A DNA stretch of 18,365 bases, from positions 1 through 18,365 of the forward strand of contig JAITXH010000165.1 in assembly GCA_031284845.1 (NCBI GenBank), written 5' to 3'. Both the position numbers and the translations under genes were made by a program. Source of the DNA: Puniceicoccales bacterium (GTDB lineage Bacteria; Verrucomicrobiota; Verrucomicrobiia; Opitutales; UBA953). Below, one piece after another: positions 1 through 7,265 of this stretch (within the stretch, counting starts at the first letter, position 1; the number at the start of each line of letters is the position of its first letter). The notes below the pieces were generated by a model. The model searched no databases. It saw nothing but the letters and a program-made list of their open reading frames with translations, and was not told the origin of the DNA.

Positions 1-40
1 GTGCTCCGGTAAATTTTCACAAATTAGCTTGACTTTTGCT

Positions 41-60
41 GAACGATCGGTCAGTCGTTC
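41..60. promoter_or_regulatory. Operator-like inverted repeat upstream of the permease gene
   Basis: The 20 bases hold an imperfect palindrome with arms GAACGA and TCGTTC around an 8-base centre. The core GATCGGTC resembles operators bound by TetR-family repressors, which is family knowledge rather than a match I could test. A TTGACT (29-34) lies just upstream, but I see no convincing -10 box at the right distance from it. An AT-rich stretch (66-80) may hold the -10. No regulator gene lies inside the window. The site could control the permease and amidohydrolase genes. Confidence 0.33.
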
Positions 61-82
61 GCCTCGATTTATTTAAATTTTA

Positions 83-89
83 GAGAGGA
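83..89 (+). promoter_or_regulatory. Ribosome binding site of the permease gene
   Basis: GAGAGGA ends 8 bases before the ATG at 98. It is one of only two strong Shine-Dalgarno sequences in the window, and it fixes the start of the permease. Confidence 0.65.
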
Positions 90-97
90 TTCAAATT

Positions 98-1504
98 ATG
101 ACGGATGATATTCAAGGAAAAATGGGCACAGGTAAGATTACGTTCTTCTGTATTTGTGCCGTTATTGTGCTTGGCACGCTTACCGCCTCTGCCTCGCTGG
201 GGCCAAGCGGATTAGTATTATGGGCAATCGCGGTCATCTTTTTCGTGATTCCCAACATGATGATCACCTCCGAACTGGGCACAACCTACCCGGCGGAAGG
301 CGGCATCTATGACTGGATACGCCGTGCGTTCGGCAAACGCATGTCCACACGCGCCGTTTATCTCTATTGGATTTCCAATGGCATTTGGATGGGCGCCAAT
401 TACATCCTGCTCACCGGCCTGATAAGCAGCGGATTCATGGGCGGGAAGATGCCGCTCTGGCTGCAACTCCCGCTCGTCATCGCCCTGATCTGGCTCACGG
501 TCGCCTTCATCTGCTACAAGGTGTCGGTCGGCGTCTGGGCCACGGTCGGCGGTGCTACTTGCAAGATTCTCATCATGAGCACGGTGGGCATCGGCGGCTT
601 TTGGTATGCCAGCAAATACGGCGTCGCCAACGAGTTCACCCTAGAAACACTCACTCCTTCTGCTGACTCCGGAATCGGCTTTTTCTCGGCCATCATCTAC
701 AATGTCACCGGGTTTGAGTTGGTCGCCTGCATGGGCAAAGTGCTGAAAGACCCGGCCAAAACCATGCCCAAGGCCATTCTCTTCTCCAGCCTCTCGGTGG
801 TCGCCCTCTATGTCTTCGGCTCTCTGGGCATCCTCATGGCTATCCCCGTCGGGCAAATCAACCTCGTCTCCGGTATCGCCGATGCGGTGTCTCCGATTTT
901 CGGGCAAGGCAGCTTCATCGTCATGCTGATATTGGTGTTGTTCATGCTGACGATCCTCGGCGACCAGATCACCTGGTCCATGGCACCTAGCCGTGCCGCC
1001 GCCGAAGCCGCCCGCGGCGGGAGCCTCCCCGCGTTCATCGGCAAATGGCACCCCCGATACCAAAGCCCTTACGGAGCCAATATCGTGCTTGGCTGCATCG
1101 GCACCGTCGTCTCCATCATTTATTCGTTTTTTGCCGCGGGTAATGCTGCCGACACCTTCTGGTCGCTCTTTTCGTTTTCCAGCACCTGTATTATTTCAAG
1201 CTACCTCTTGTATTATTCCGCTTTTATGAAATTGCGCTTGGCCGACCCCGATACGACACGCCCTTATAAAGTACCCGGCGGGCGTCTGATGGCTTGGGGC
1301 TGTACCTTGATCTGCCTCCTTTTTATCAGTATTTGCATCACCCTTTTCATCTTCCCCCAAATTTTATCCGGTAAAGTGAACCTCAACCATAGCGGCCCGA
1401 TTGTAGTCGGTATGATTTTGATTCTAATCATCGGAGAAATCATCATCCGCCGGTCAGAAAAAAGCTACTTGCTGGCCGGTGGGGACAAACCGCCTGCTTC
1501 TTGA
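98..1504 (+). CDS. APC-family amino-acid permease
   Basis: The 468-residue protein is almost entirely hydrophobic segments, consistent with about 12 membrane helices in the inner membrane and with the usual length of APC-superfamily transporters. Two family signatures are visible. Residues 59-73 read E-L-G-T-T-Y-P-A-E-G-G-I-Y-D-W, the conserved region after helix 2. Residues 205-226 run from GFELVACMGK through LKDPAKTMPKA, the helix 6 to 7 loop. The ELGTTYPAEGGIYDW form is close to the GadC/YjeM-type glutamate and related transporters, so an amino acid or amino-acid-like compound is the likely substrate. The exact substrate and direction (symport or antiport) cannot be read from sequence. The start is supported by a GAGAGGA ribosome binding site. 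It lies 204 bases upstream of an amidohydrolase gene on the same strand, suggesting import of a compound that the hydrolase then cleaves. Confidence 0.93.
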   Translation: MTDDIQGKMGTGKITFFCICAVIVLGTLTASASLGPSGLVLWAIAVIFFVIPNMMITSELGTTYPAEGGIYDWIRRAFGKRMSTRAVYLYWISNGIWMGANYILLTGLISSGFMGGKMPLWLQLPLVIALIWLTVAFICYKVSVGVWATVGGATCKILIMSTVGIGGFWYASKYGVANEFTLETLTPSADSGIGFFSAIIYNVTGFELVACMGKVLKDPAKTMPKAILFSSLSVVALYVFGSLGILMAIPVGQINLVSGIADAVSPIFGQGSFIVMLILVLFMLTILGDQITWSMAPSRAAAEAARGGSLPAFIGKWHPRYQSPYGANIVLGCIGTVVSIIYSFFAAGNAADTFWSLFSFSSTCIISSYLLYYSAFMKLRLADPDTTRPYKVPGGRLMAWGCTLICLLFISICITLFIFPQILSGKVNLNHSGPIVVGMILILIIGEIIIRRSEKSYLLAGGDKPPAS

Positions 1505-1582
1505 GAAACGACACCACTTTGATCGAAAAATGAAGTAAATCAGAGTGAATTCCCGTGGAACAGGCGGATTAGACACAAAAAC

Positions 1583-1671
1583 CCTGAAAAGTGCAGTTGG
1601 AAGGAGCGGATAACCCGCCGGGCATACACAGGCCCCGGGAAAGCCGCCTCCGCACTGCTGCACTTTTCAGG
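1583..1671. repeat. Long inverted repeat / structured element between permease and amidohydrolase genes
   Basis: A perfect 14-bp inverted repeat, CCTGAAAAGTGCAG (1583-1596) and CTGCACTTTTCAGG (1658-1671), encloses 61 bases. Inside it GGAGCGG can pair with CCGCCTCC apart from one bulged base, and CCCG with CGGG, so the 89 bases can fold into one extended stem. No T-run follows (next bases are TAACATCAA), which argues against a simple intrinsic terminator. It could be an RNA stability or processing element setting the ratio of the two genes, a small mobile or REP-like repeat, or a regulatory leader of the amidohydrolase. Confidence 0.7.
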
Positions 1672-1692
1672 TAACATCAAAATCAATAACAA

Positions 1693-1699
1693 TAAGGAG
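1693..1699 (+). promoter_or_regulatory. Ribosome binding site of the amidohydrolase gene
   Basis: TAAGGAG ends 9 bases before the ATG at 1709. It is a near-consensus Shine-Dalgarno sequence and decides the start. Confidence 0.75.
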
Positions 1700-1708
1700 A
1701 TTATTATC

Positions 1709-3415
1709 ATGGAAAAAAATATTGAGGCCACTACCATTCTTTACAACGGCTACATCTACACCGCCGACGATGGAAACACCATCTATGAAGCGATCGCCAT
1801 AAAAGACGGCTACATCGCAGCCGTAGGCACAACTGAAGAAATACGGAAAATGGCAGGCAAGGCAACGGAACAAATTGACCTGCAAGGCAAAATGGCCATG
1901 CCCGGATTAATTGACAGCCATCTGCATCCGCTCTGGGGCGGGAAATCGCTGATAAACCCCTCTCTTAACTACGAATCGCTCAGCATCAAAGAGACACTCG
2001 CCAAGCTCAACGGATTTCTGGAACAAGACCCCGGGAAAAATAATTCTGAAGACGACTGGTTGATCGTCCAATCCTGGTTGCGCGCAGGCGGCACAGACAT
2101 CACTTGCTTCGACCTCGATACACTCCCGACAAAGCGTCCGATCATGCTATGTTCAAATGATTTTCATTCCATTGCGCTCAACGGACGTGGCCTGCAAATC
2201 CTCGGCATAACAAAAGGCTCCACCGACGATGCAGACGGGCTGACCGCGCGTCTGCAAGATGGCACCCCCACGGGCATCGTGCAAGACGCCCCGGCCATGC
2301 GCATCTTCGACCGCGTAACCTCCCTAAGCGCCGCCCCGGCCTCAGAAGTGCTGGCGCAGACCCAACGCGCTCTCAATGAACAAGGCGTCACCACCATCAT
2401 GGACGCCCGCGCCATCGCAGAAGAATTTGATGCCTTCCTCGATATGCGCGAGAAAAACAGACTCACCCTGCGCGTCGCCGCTGCCGTGGAAATCCCCCCC
2501 CTGCGCGTCAGCGACTTGTCCAACGTGGAACCGGCCTATCAGGAACTCCTCGCATTCCGCAAAAAATACGCCCCGCACCCCTGGAGTTCACCCGGAGCGG
2601 ACATCTCCGTTTCGCATGTGAAATTCTTTATTGACGGTATGTTGCCCAATAAGACCGCTTTTGTCTTGGAGCCTTATTTTGAAAATACCGGCAGCGAGGA
2701 AAAGCCCGAACTCCGCCAAACGGACTACCGGGCGCGTTCTTACTATACGCAAACACAACTGGATGCCCTGTTTTTAAGCGCGGCACAGCACAACTTCCAC
2801 CCCCACATGCACATTATCGCCGATGGGGCTGCAGACATCACGCTCAATGCCATAGCCCGCATGCGCACCGCGCATCCTGCCAAAGACATCCGCCCCTCAA
2901 TGGCGCATAACGACCTCATGAATCCGCAGCAATACAACCGTTTTAAAACGCTCGATACCATCGCCACATTGTCATTCCAATGGTGCGCCATGCCGGAAAG
3001 CATGTTGCCACTTTTCTTCAACGTGGTCGGCAAAAAGCGTTTTGACAATGACTTGGAGACGCATGGCAAATTTTTCGATGCCGGCGTCATTGTTGCCTAT
3101 GGCAGCGATTGGCCGATTGATCCCTTGAACGAATGGTATAATCTCCAATGTGGATTGACCCGGCGCATCAGCAAAAACGATCCGCGTCTGGACAGCGACC
3201 GCAACTTGACCGTTCTGGAGGTATTGCGTGCGGCCACGATAAATGCAGCTTACGCGCTTCAAGCAGAACGCTACATAGGCTCTCTGGAGAAAGGCAAGTT
3301 CGCCGACATTATCGTATTGGATAGGAATCCCTTCTTTGTGAGTGCAGACAACTTTGCTCAAATAAAAGTTTTGCGCACGATTCTTGGCGGGAAAACAGTC
3401 CACTTGAAGAATTGA
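1709..3415 (+). CDS. YtcJ-like metal-dependent amidohydrolase (Amidohydro_3 type)
   Basis: The 568-residue protein has the usual length and layout of the YtcJ/NfdA branch of the amidohydrolase superfamily. An N-terminal beta-sandwich portion leads to the metal-binding D-S-H-L-H-P motif (H71, H73). VKFFIDG (304-310) matches the strand where this branch has its conserved lysine. PHMHIIADGA (365-374) and SMAHND (397-402) supply further metal-binding histidines, and YGSDWP (464-469) holds the catalytic Asp467. GSLEKGKFADIIVLD (524-538) is the typical C-terminal return to the sandwich. There is no signal peptide, so it acts in the cytoplasm. Family members hydrolyse N-acyl, N-formyl or related C-N bonds, and the substrate here is unknown. 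It follows the permease gene and is closed by an intrinsic terminator at 3542-3564. Confidence 0.92.
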   Translation: MEKNIEATTILYNGYIYTADDGNTIYEAIAIKDGYIAAVGTTEEIRKMAGKATEQIDLQGKMAMPGLIDSHLHPLWGGKSLINPSLNYESLSIKETLAKLNGFLEQDPGKNNSEDDWLIVQSWLRAGGTDITCFDLDTLPTKRPIMLCSNDFHSIALNGRGLQILGITKGSTDDADGLTARLQDGTPTGIVQDAPAMRIFDRVTSLSAAPASEVLAQTQRALNEQGVTTIMDARAIAEEFDAFLDMREKNRLTLRVAAAVEIPPLRVSDLSNVEPAYQELLAFRKKYAPHPWSSPGADISVSHVKFFIDGMLPNKTAFVLEPYFENTGSEEKPELRQTDYRARSYYTQTQLDALFLSAAQHNFHPHMHIIADGAADITLNAIARMRTAHPAKDIRPSMAHNDLMNPQQYNRFKTLDTIATLSFQWCAMPESMLPLFFNVVGKKRFDNDLETHGKFFDAGVIVAYGSDWPIDPLNEWYNLQCGLTRRISKNDPRLDSDRNLTVLEVLRAATINAAYALQAERYIGSLEKGKFADIIVLDRNPFFVSADNFAQIKVLRTILGGKTVHLKN

Positions 3416-3452
3416 GAATCTCATAATAATTGATACTCAAAAGGTTCGTGTC

Positions 3453-3487
3453 ATCCGTTGTTAAAAAAGTTCCTTTTAACAACGGAT
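3453..3487. repeat. Perfect 14-bp hairpin built from inverted nonamer repeats
   Basis: ATCCGTTGTTAAAA (3453-3466) and TTTTAACAACGGAT (3474-3487) are exact reverse complements around the loop AAGTTCC. Read outwards, each arm continues as nonamer-like units: GGTTCGTG-TCATCCGTT on the plus strand, ATTATCCGC-GTTATCCGT on the minus strand. These resemble the units at 7214-7240. No T-run follows, so it does not look like a terminator, although an intrinsic terminator stands just downstream. Confidence 0.7.
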
Positions 3488-3541
3488 AACGCGGATAATT
3501 TAAGACCATTCACGATGAAATTTTTCACGCATGAAAGTGGA

Positions 3542-3564
3542 AGCGGCGTCTCGCCGCTTTTTTT
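3542..3564 (+). terminator. Intrinsic terminator after the amidohydrolase gene
   Basis: AGCGGCG (3542-3548) and CGCCGCT (3552-3558) form a GC-rich stem with a TCT loop, followed directly by a run of T (3558-3564). This is a textbook rho-independent terminator reading rightward. It separates the permease/hydrolase unit from the methyltransferase and fatty-acid genes. Confidence 0.85.
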
Positions 3565-3630
3565 CAGGGCCTACATGCCGGATAACCCGGACTTGCCCAA
3601 GGGCTCAAAAAACGCCACGCCTCTCCCCGC

Positions 3631-4212
3631 ATGCACACCTCCGGCCTCTCCCTTACACAGCTCGCCCACAATACTGCCGCACCCCTGCTCCAAGACGGAG
3701 ATTTCGCCGTGGACGCCACGGCAGGCAACGGACACGACACCGTGTTCCTCGCAAGTGCTGTAGGCCCGTCCGGACATGTCTGCGCCTTCGATGTCCAACA
3801 AGCCGCCCTCGACGCCACCCGCGCCCGATTGGAAAAAGCCGGACTCACCGACCGCGTGACACTCATCGCAGCCGGACACGAGACCATCCCCGCCCACCTG
3901 CCACCGGACTGGAAAGGCACGGTGGCAGCAGTGCTCTTCAACCTCGGCTACCTGCCCGGCGGCGACCACAGCATCATCACCCGAAGCAAGACCACCCTGC
4001 CCGCACTCCATGCCGCCATCACATGGCTGCGCCCCGGCGGACTCCTCAGCGTGCTGGTCTATCCCGGGCACCCGGGCGGTGCCGATGAAGCACAAGCCGT
4101 CCGGCGGGAACTGGAGAACCTGAAAACGCAGGGGAAAACAGAAGCACACGCCTGCCACGGCGACCCCTCCAGTGAGACGCATCCTTGGCTGTTCACCGGA
4201 AATAAGCTTTGA
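3631..4212 (+). CDS. mnmM: MnmM/YtqB-like SAM-dependent tRNA methyltransferase
   Basis: The 193-residue protein is a class I methyltransferase of the YtqB type (PF06962, labelled rRNA_methylase). SAM-binding motif I is DATAGNGHDT (28-37), an acidic end of strand 2 follows in AFDVQ (52-56), and the family hallmark FNLGYLPGGDH is at 103-113. YPGHPGG (144-150) is also typical. In Bacillus this family (MnmM) methylates aminomethyl-thiouridine at the tRNA wobble base. The same role here is inferred from motifs. The ATG at 3631 is the first possible ATG or GTG start after an in-frame stop at 3583, and there is no Shine-Dalgarno sequence. Only 42 bases separate it from fabG, so it probably heads the fatty-acid gene group. 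Length matches the family. Confidence 0.85.
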   Translation: MHTSGLSLTQLAHNTAAPLLQDGDFAVDATAGNGHDTVFLASAVGPSGHVCAFDVQQAALDATRARLEKAGLTDRVTLIAAGHETIPAHLPPDWKGTVAAVLFNLGYLPGGDHSIITRSKTTLPALHAAITWLRPGGLLSVLVYPGHPGGADEAQAVRRELENLKTQGKTEAHACHGDPSSETHPWLFTGNKL

Positions 4213-4254
4213 CCTGACACGAAAAAACCACATCCGCACCCCCGCAAATCCATC

Positions 4255-5001
4255 ATGAAGCTCACCCATCAACCTCGCGTCGCACTTGTCACCGGAGCCG
4301 GACGCGGCATCGGCAAAGCCATCGCAGAGCTGCTCGCTGCAGACGGGCACACCGTCCTTTGTATTTCTAAAAACCCGGCCTCCTGCGGAGGAGTCGCCGA
4401 CGCCATCACTGCAACAGGAGGCAAAGCCAAAGCCTACCCCGTGGACGTCGCCGACGCTGCCGCAGTCGCCCAAGCCAGTGAAGCCATCCTCAAAGAATAT
4501 GAGACCGTGGACATCCTCGTGAACAACGCAGGCATCACCAAAGACAATCTCATTTTCCGGATGAGCGATGAAGACTGGCAAGATGTCATCTCCACCAATC
4601 TCTCCAGTGCCTTCTACTGGATCAAAAGTCTGGTCCGCCCCATGACACGCAAACGCTGGGGGCGCATCGTCAACATCGGCTCCGTCGTCGGGCGCATCGG
4701 CAACCCCGGGCAGGCCAACTACGCCGCAGCCAAAGCAGGATTGCACGGCCTCACCATGTCCCTCGCCCGCGAATTTGCCTCCCGCAACATCACCACCAAC
4801 ACCGTCGCCCCCGGATTCATCTCCACAGACATGACCGGAAAACTGAACGACGAACAAAAAAATGCCATAATGAAAGTCGTTCCTCTGCAACGCTTCGGGA
4901 CGACTACCGATGTCGCCTCACTCGTCAACTTTCTCGTCTCTGAAGAAGCTGGCTACATCACAGGCCAAGTTTTTTCAGTTGACGGCGGAATGGCAATGTG
5001 A
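4255..5001 (+). CDS. fabG: 3-oxoacyl-ACP reductase
   Basis: This 248-residue short-chain dehydrogenase reduces 3-oxoacyl-ACP to 3-hydroxyacyl-ACP with NADPH in type II fatty-acid synthesis in the cytosol. The nucleotide-binding motif TGAGRGIG is at 13-20 and NNAG at 90-93. The catalytic set is Asn115, Ser143, Tyr156 and Lys160 in the classical YxxxK arrangement. The C-terminal GQVFSVDGGMAM is the usual FabG ending. Length matches the family. The start has no Shine-Dalgarno sequence but places the Rossmann motif at the normal distance. Next to acpP and fabF the assignment as FabG, rather than a general SDR, is well supported. No fabD or fabH lies in the window. Confidence 0.94.
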   Translation: MKLTHQPRVALVTGAGRGIGKAIAELLAADGHTVLCISKNPASCGGVADAITATGGKAKAYPVDVADAAAVAQASEAILKEYETVDILVNNAGITKDNLIFRMSDEDWQDVISTNLSSAFYWIKSLVRPMTRKRWGRIVNIGSVVGRIGNPGQANYAAAKAGLHGLTMSLAREFASRNITTNTVAPGFISTDMTGKLNDEQKNAIMKVVPLQRFGTTTDVASLVNFLVSEEAGYITGQVFSVDGGMAM

Positions 5002-5123
5002 TGTCTGGACGCCCTTCTCTTTTTGAACCCATCAGACACAAGGCAGAATACTCACTCGGCAAACAGTCTTTAGCACCCCAAAAACAAATACAACCAATTA
5101 ACTAACAAACACTTTCCCATACT

Positions 5124-5384
5124 ATGAGCGAAAAAACAGTAGAACAACGCGTAAAAGAAATCGTCGTAAATCAACTCAACGTAAATGAAGAGCAGGTCAC
5201 TCCCGCCGCTTCCTTTATGAACGATTTGGGCGCAGACTCCCTCGACACCGTCGAGCTGGTCATGGCGTTCGAAGAAGAGTTCAAAGATGAAATCAAGGGC
5301 GAAATCCCCGAAGCTGATGCTGAAAAGCTTCAGACCGTCGGACAAGTCATAGACTACATCAAGGCAAAGTCGGGCAAAGCCTAA
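5124..5384 (+). CDS. acpP: Acyl carrier protein
   Basis: The 86-residue acidic protein carries growing acyl chains on a phosphopantetheine arm. The attachment motif G-A-D-S-L-D puts the modified serine at residue 39. The helix II sequence [13 protein letters not shown] is typical. Compared with the E. coli protein, as remembered, there are about four extra residues after EEEF ([12 protein letters not shown] here against DTEIPDEE), which lengthens the loop before helix III. The 122-base leader (5002-5123) is AT-rich near the ATG and lacks a Shine-Dalgarno sequence. TTGAAC (5023-5028) might be the -35 of a separate acpP promoter, but the -10 is poor. It sits between fabG and fabF, the standard order. 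Confidence 0.97.
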   Translation: MSEKTVEQRVKEIVVNQLNVNEEQVTPAASFMNDLGADSLDTVELVMAFEEEFKDEIKGEIPEADAEKLQTVGQVIDYIKAKSGKA

Positions 5385-5514
5385 GTGCTCTCCCCCGGCT
5401 TGTTATTGCAGTCTCCCGCACCCCGTAAAAAAAGGGGGGAAATGCTATCGGCCAATATGCCAGGCACTCCCCCCGGTTAATTTATACTCGATCAGGAATT
5501 ATTGCGAAAATTCT

Positions 5515-5542
5515 GAAATACAGGGCACTTCTTCGGTATTTC
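5515..5542. repeat. Short inverted repeat in the acpP-fabF leader
   Basis: GAAATAC (5515-5521) and GTATTTC (5536-5542) are exact complements with a 14-base loop, in the 208-base gap between acpP and fabF. A C4/G4 pair (5421-5424 with 5434-5437) around an A-run stands closer to acpP. Neither has a convincing T-run. They may tune the high acpP expression relative to fabF. Function is uncertain. Confidence 0.35.
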
Positions 5543-5592
5543 GCGAAAAGGAAAAAATCTTCTCCACCCAATTTTAATTCACAAAGAGCCGC

Positions 5593-6852
5593 ATGCAAAA
5601 AGAAACATCCATCCCACGCATCGTCATAACCGGAATAGGGGTAGTCAGCCCTGTCGGCAATGACACCAACACGTTTTGGAATAACCTGGTGGCCGGCACA
5701 TCAGGCATCACCGGTATTACCCGGTTTGATACCACCGACATCACCTCGAAGGTCGGCGGCGAAATCAAAGACTTCGACCCGACCCTCTACATGGATCCGA
5801 GAGAAGCCAAGCGCAACGACCGCTTTGTGCAGTTCGCCCTCGCAGCCGCCAAGCAGGCATTCGAAGACGCCAACCTCAAAGTCGGCGATGTCCCCCCGGA
5901 CCGCCTCGGCGTCATCATCGGCTCAGGGATCGGCGGCATCGGCTCCATTGAAGAGCAATCTTTCAATCTGTTTTCCAAAGGCCCACGGCGCGTTTCGCCC
6001 TTCATGATTACCCAGATAATCACGAACATGGCCGCGGGCGTCGTCGGCATCGAACTTCAGGCCCGCTCCGTCAATTTCTGCGTCGTCTCGGCCTGTGCCT
6101 CCAGCTCGCACTCCCTCGGCGAAAGCCTCCTGCACATGCGCAACGGCAAAGCTGATGTCATGATCGCCGGCGGCTCCGAAGCCTCCGTCATCCGTCTCGG
6201 GTATGCCGGCTTTTGCAGCATGAAGGCCATGAGCACCCACTTTAACGACACCCCCGCACGCGCATCACGACCCTTTGACGCCCAACGCGACGGCTTTGTC
6301 ATGGGCGAAGGCGCCGGCATCCTCGTCCTTGAGACACTGGAGCACGCCAAAGCGCGCAATGCAAAAATCTACGCCGAATTTGTCGGTTACGGTGCCTCCT
6401 GTGATGCTTACCACGTCACTGCACCTGACAGCGAAGGGCGTGGGCTCAAGCTGTGTCTGGAGCGTGCTCTCGACGATGCCCAAATCACCCCTGAAAGCGT
6501 GGACTACATTAACGCGCACGGCACCTCGACTCCTTACAACGATAAATTTGAGACCCTTGCGATTAAGATGACCTTTGGCGACCACGCCCGCAAGTTGGCG
6601 GTCAGTTCGACCAAATCCATGACGGGGCACCTGTTGGGTGCTGCGGGTGGAATTGAAGCGGCGGCGACTGTCTTGGCCATCAAGAACAGCGTCCTTCCTC
6701 CGACGATCAATCTGGAAACACCGGACCCGGAATGCGATCTTGATTATGTCCCGAACGTAGCGCGTCCCCGCGAAGTCAATATTGCCTTGAGCAACAGCCT
6801 CGGTTTTGGCGGGCATAACGCGGTGTTGGTTTTCAAAAAATTTGCAGAGTGA
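5593..6852 (+). CDS. fabF: 3-oxoacyl-ACP synthase II
   Basis: This 419-residue condensing enzyme elongates acyl-ACP with malonyl-ACP. The active-site cysteine is Cys168 in VVSACASSS. The two catalytic histidines are His309 in NAHGTSTPYND and His346 in KSMTGHLLGAAGG, giving the Cys-His-His triad of FabB/FabF enzymes. ITGIGVVSPVGN (12-23) is the conserved N-terminus and SNSLGFGGHNA (400-410) the C-terminal signature. Length is normal for FabF. The HGTSTPYND form and the acpP neighbour favour FabF over FabB. The ribosome binding site is weak (AGAG ending 4 bases before the ATG). A gap of 208 bases separates it from acpP, so it may have its own promoter or a processed transcript. Confidence 0.95.
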   Translation: MQKETSIPRIVITGIGVVSPVGNDTNTFWNNLVAGTSGITGITRFDTTDITSKVGGEIKDFDPTLYMDPREAKRNDRFVQFALAAAKQAFEDANLKVGDVPPDRLGVIIGSGIGGIGSIEEQSFNLFSKGPRRVSPFMITQIITNMAAGVVGIELQARSVNFCVVSACASSSHSLGESLLHMRNGKADVMIAGGSEASVIRLGYAGFCSMKAMSTHFNDTPARASRPFDAQRDGFVMGEGAGILVLETLEHAKARNAKIYAEFVGYGASCDAYHVTAPDSEGRGLKLCLERALDDAQITPESVDYINAHGTSTPYNDKFETLAIKMTFGDHARKLAVSSTKSMTGHLLGAAGGIEAAATVLAIKNSVLPPTINLETPDPECDLDYVPNVARPREVNIALSNSLGFGGHNAVLVFKKFAE

Positions 6853-6913
6853 GAAACTGTCGGGGATAGGGAGAGCCATTGCGCACTCCATAAGAATCGC
6901 CTGCCAGCCAATA

Positions 6914-6942
6914 GCTATCCGCAACGCATTGTTGCTGATAGC
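6914..6942 (+). terminator. Possible terminator hairpin after fabF
   Basis: GCTATC-C-GCAAC and GTTGC-T-GATAGC form an 11-bp stem with one mismatch around the loop GCATT. A weak T-rich stretch (GCTTTT, from about 6948) follows 6 bases later. It is the first stable hairpin downstream of the fabF stop, so it may end the fatty-acid transcript, but the T-run is poor. Confidence 0.4.
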
Positions 6943-6970
6943 GTTGTGCTTTTAAGACTTCCTCGCTATT

Positions 6971-7002
6971 CGCCGGTTACACCGCTTCGCGGTTCACTGG
7001 CG
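6971..7002. repeat. GC-rich cruciform-type inverted repeat
   Basis: The inner stem ACCGC/GCGGT (6981-6985 with 6989-6993) has a TTC loop. The outer stem CGCCGGT pairs with ACTGGCG apart from one G-T pair (6971-6977 with 6996-7002). It lies between convergent genes and could work as a bidirectional transcript end or a REP-like repeat. No T-run is adjacent. Confidence 0.45.
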
Positions 7003-7213
7003 GTTATTCACATTTTCCGCGTTGGGAGATTCAGAAGAAAAAGATCCTGTGCTCCACTCGAAATAGCAAAGAACCTTCTCACGCATCGCGGTGGAAGATG
7101 ATAAAAAACACCATCCACTATTGGTGAGCATCTGCGACCAAAAAATCCTTCGAGAGTGCCCTCCTCCGTTCTCCAATTGCCCGGAGTTACGGGGTGGGCA
7201 AAACGTCGTCTCT

Positions 7214-7240
7214 TAATTCCTGCAATTCGTGTAATTCGTG
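7214..7240. repeat. Three tandem nonamers, consensus YAATTCGTG
   Basis: TAATTCCTG, CAATTCGTG and TAATTCGTG follow each other without gaps. The pattern is close to the nonamer units flanking the hairpin at 3453-3487. I recall such NAATTCGTG/NNATCCGTG strings as common between genes in some Verrucomicrobiota, but I cannot verify that here. Function unknown. Confidence 0.6.
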
Positions 7241-7265
7241 GATCGGAAATCCCACCGCGGCAGGC

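Larger units (their letters stand above)
6853..7265. other. 413-base non-coding gap between convergent genes
   Basis: This gap lies between the end of fabF (plus strand) and the end of the giant gene (minus strand). It holds two hairpins (6914-6942 and 6971-7002), a smaller stem TTGCCC/GGGCAA (7177-7182 with 7196-7201) and a triple nonamer repeat (7214-7240). No tRNA-like fold or convincing gene is visible. A 60-codon minus-strand frame (6994-7176) has no recognisable features. Confidence 0.6.

Noticed and set aside
641..1063. 140-codon minus-strand open frame inside the permease gene
   Set aside because: It is antisense to a clear membrane transporter, and its Gly/Asp/His-rich composition is typical of a shadow frame.
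3571..4890. 439-codon open frame on the minus strand across the methyltransferase and fabG
   Set aside because: It lies antisense to two well-supported genes. Its protein is Gly/Asp/Val-rich with no recognisable motif, as expected from the complement of GC-rich coding DNA.
5421..5437. C4-A-run-G4 hairpin after acpP considered as a terminator
   Set aside because: The stem is only four base pairs and no T-run follows, so termination is not supported.
6994..7176. 60-codon minus-strand open frame in the gap after fabF
   Set aside because: It has no ribosome binding site or recognisable domain and overlaps the edge of a hairpin. It is most likely chance.
7177..7201. TTGCCC/GGGCAA stem considered as terminator of the giant gene
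   Set aside because: On the minus strand no T-run follows the stem, so it is only a weak candidate for the transcript end.
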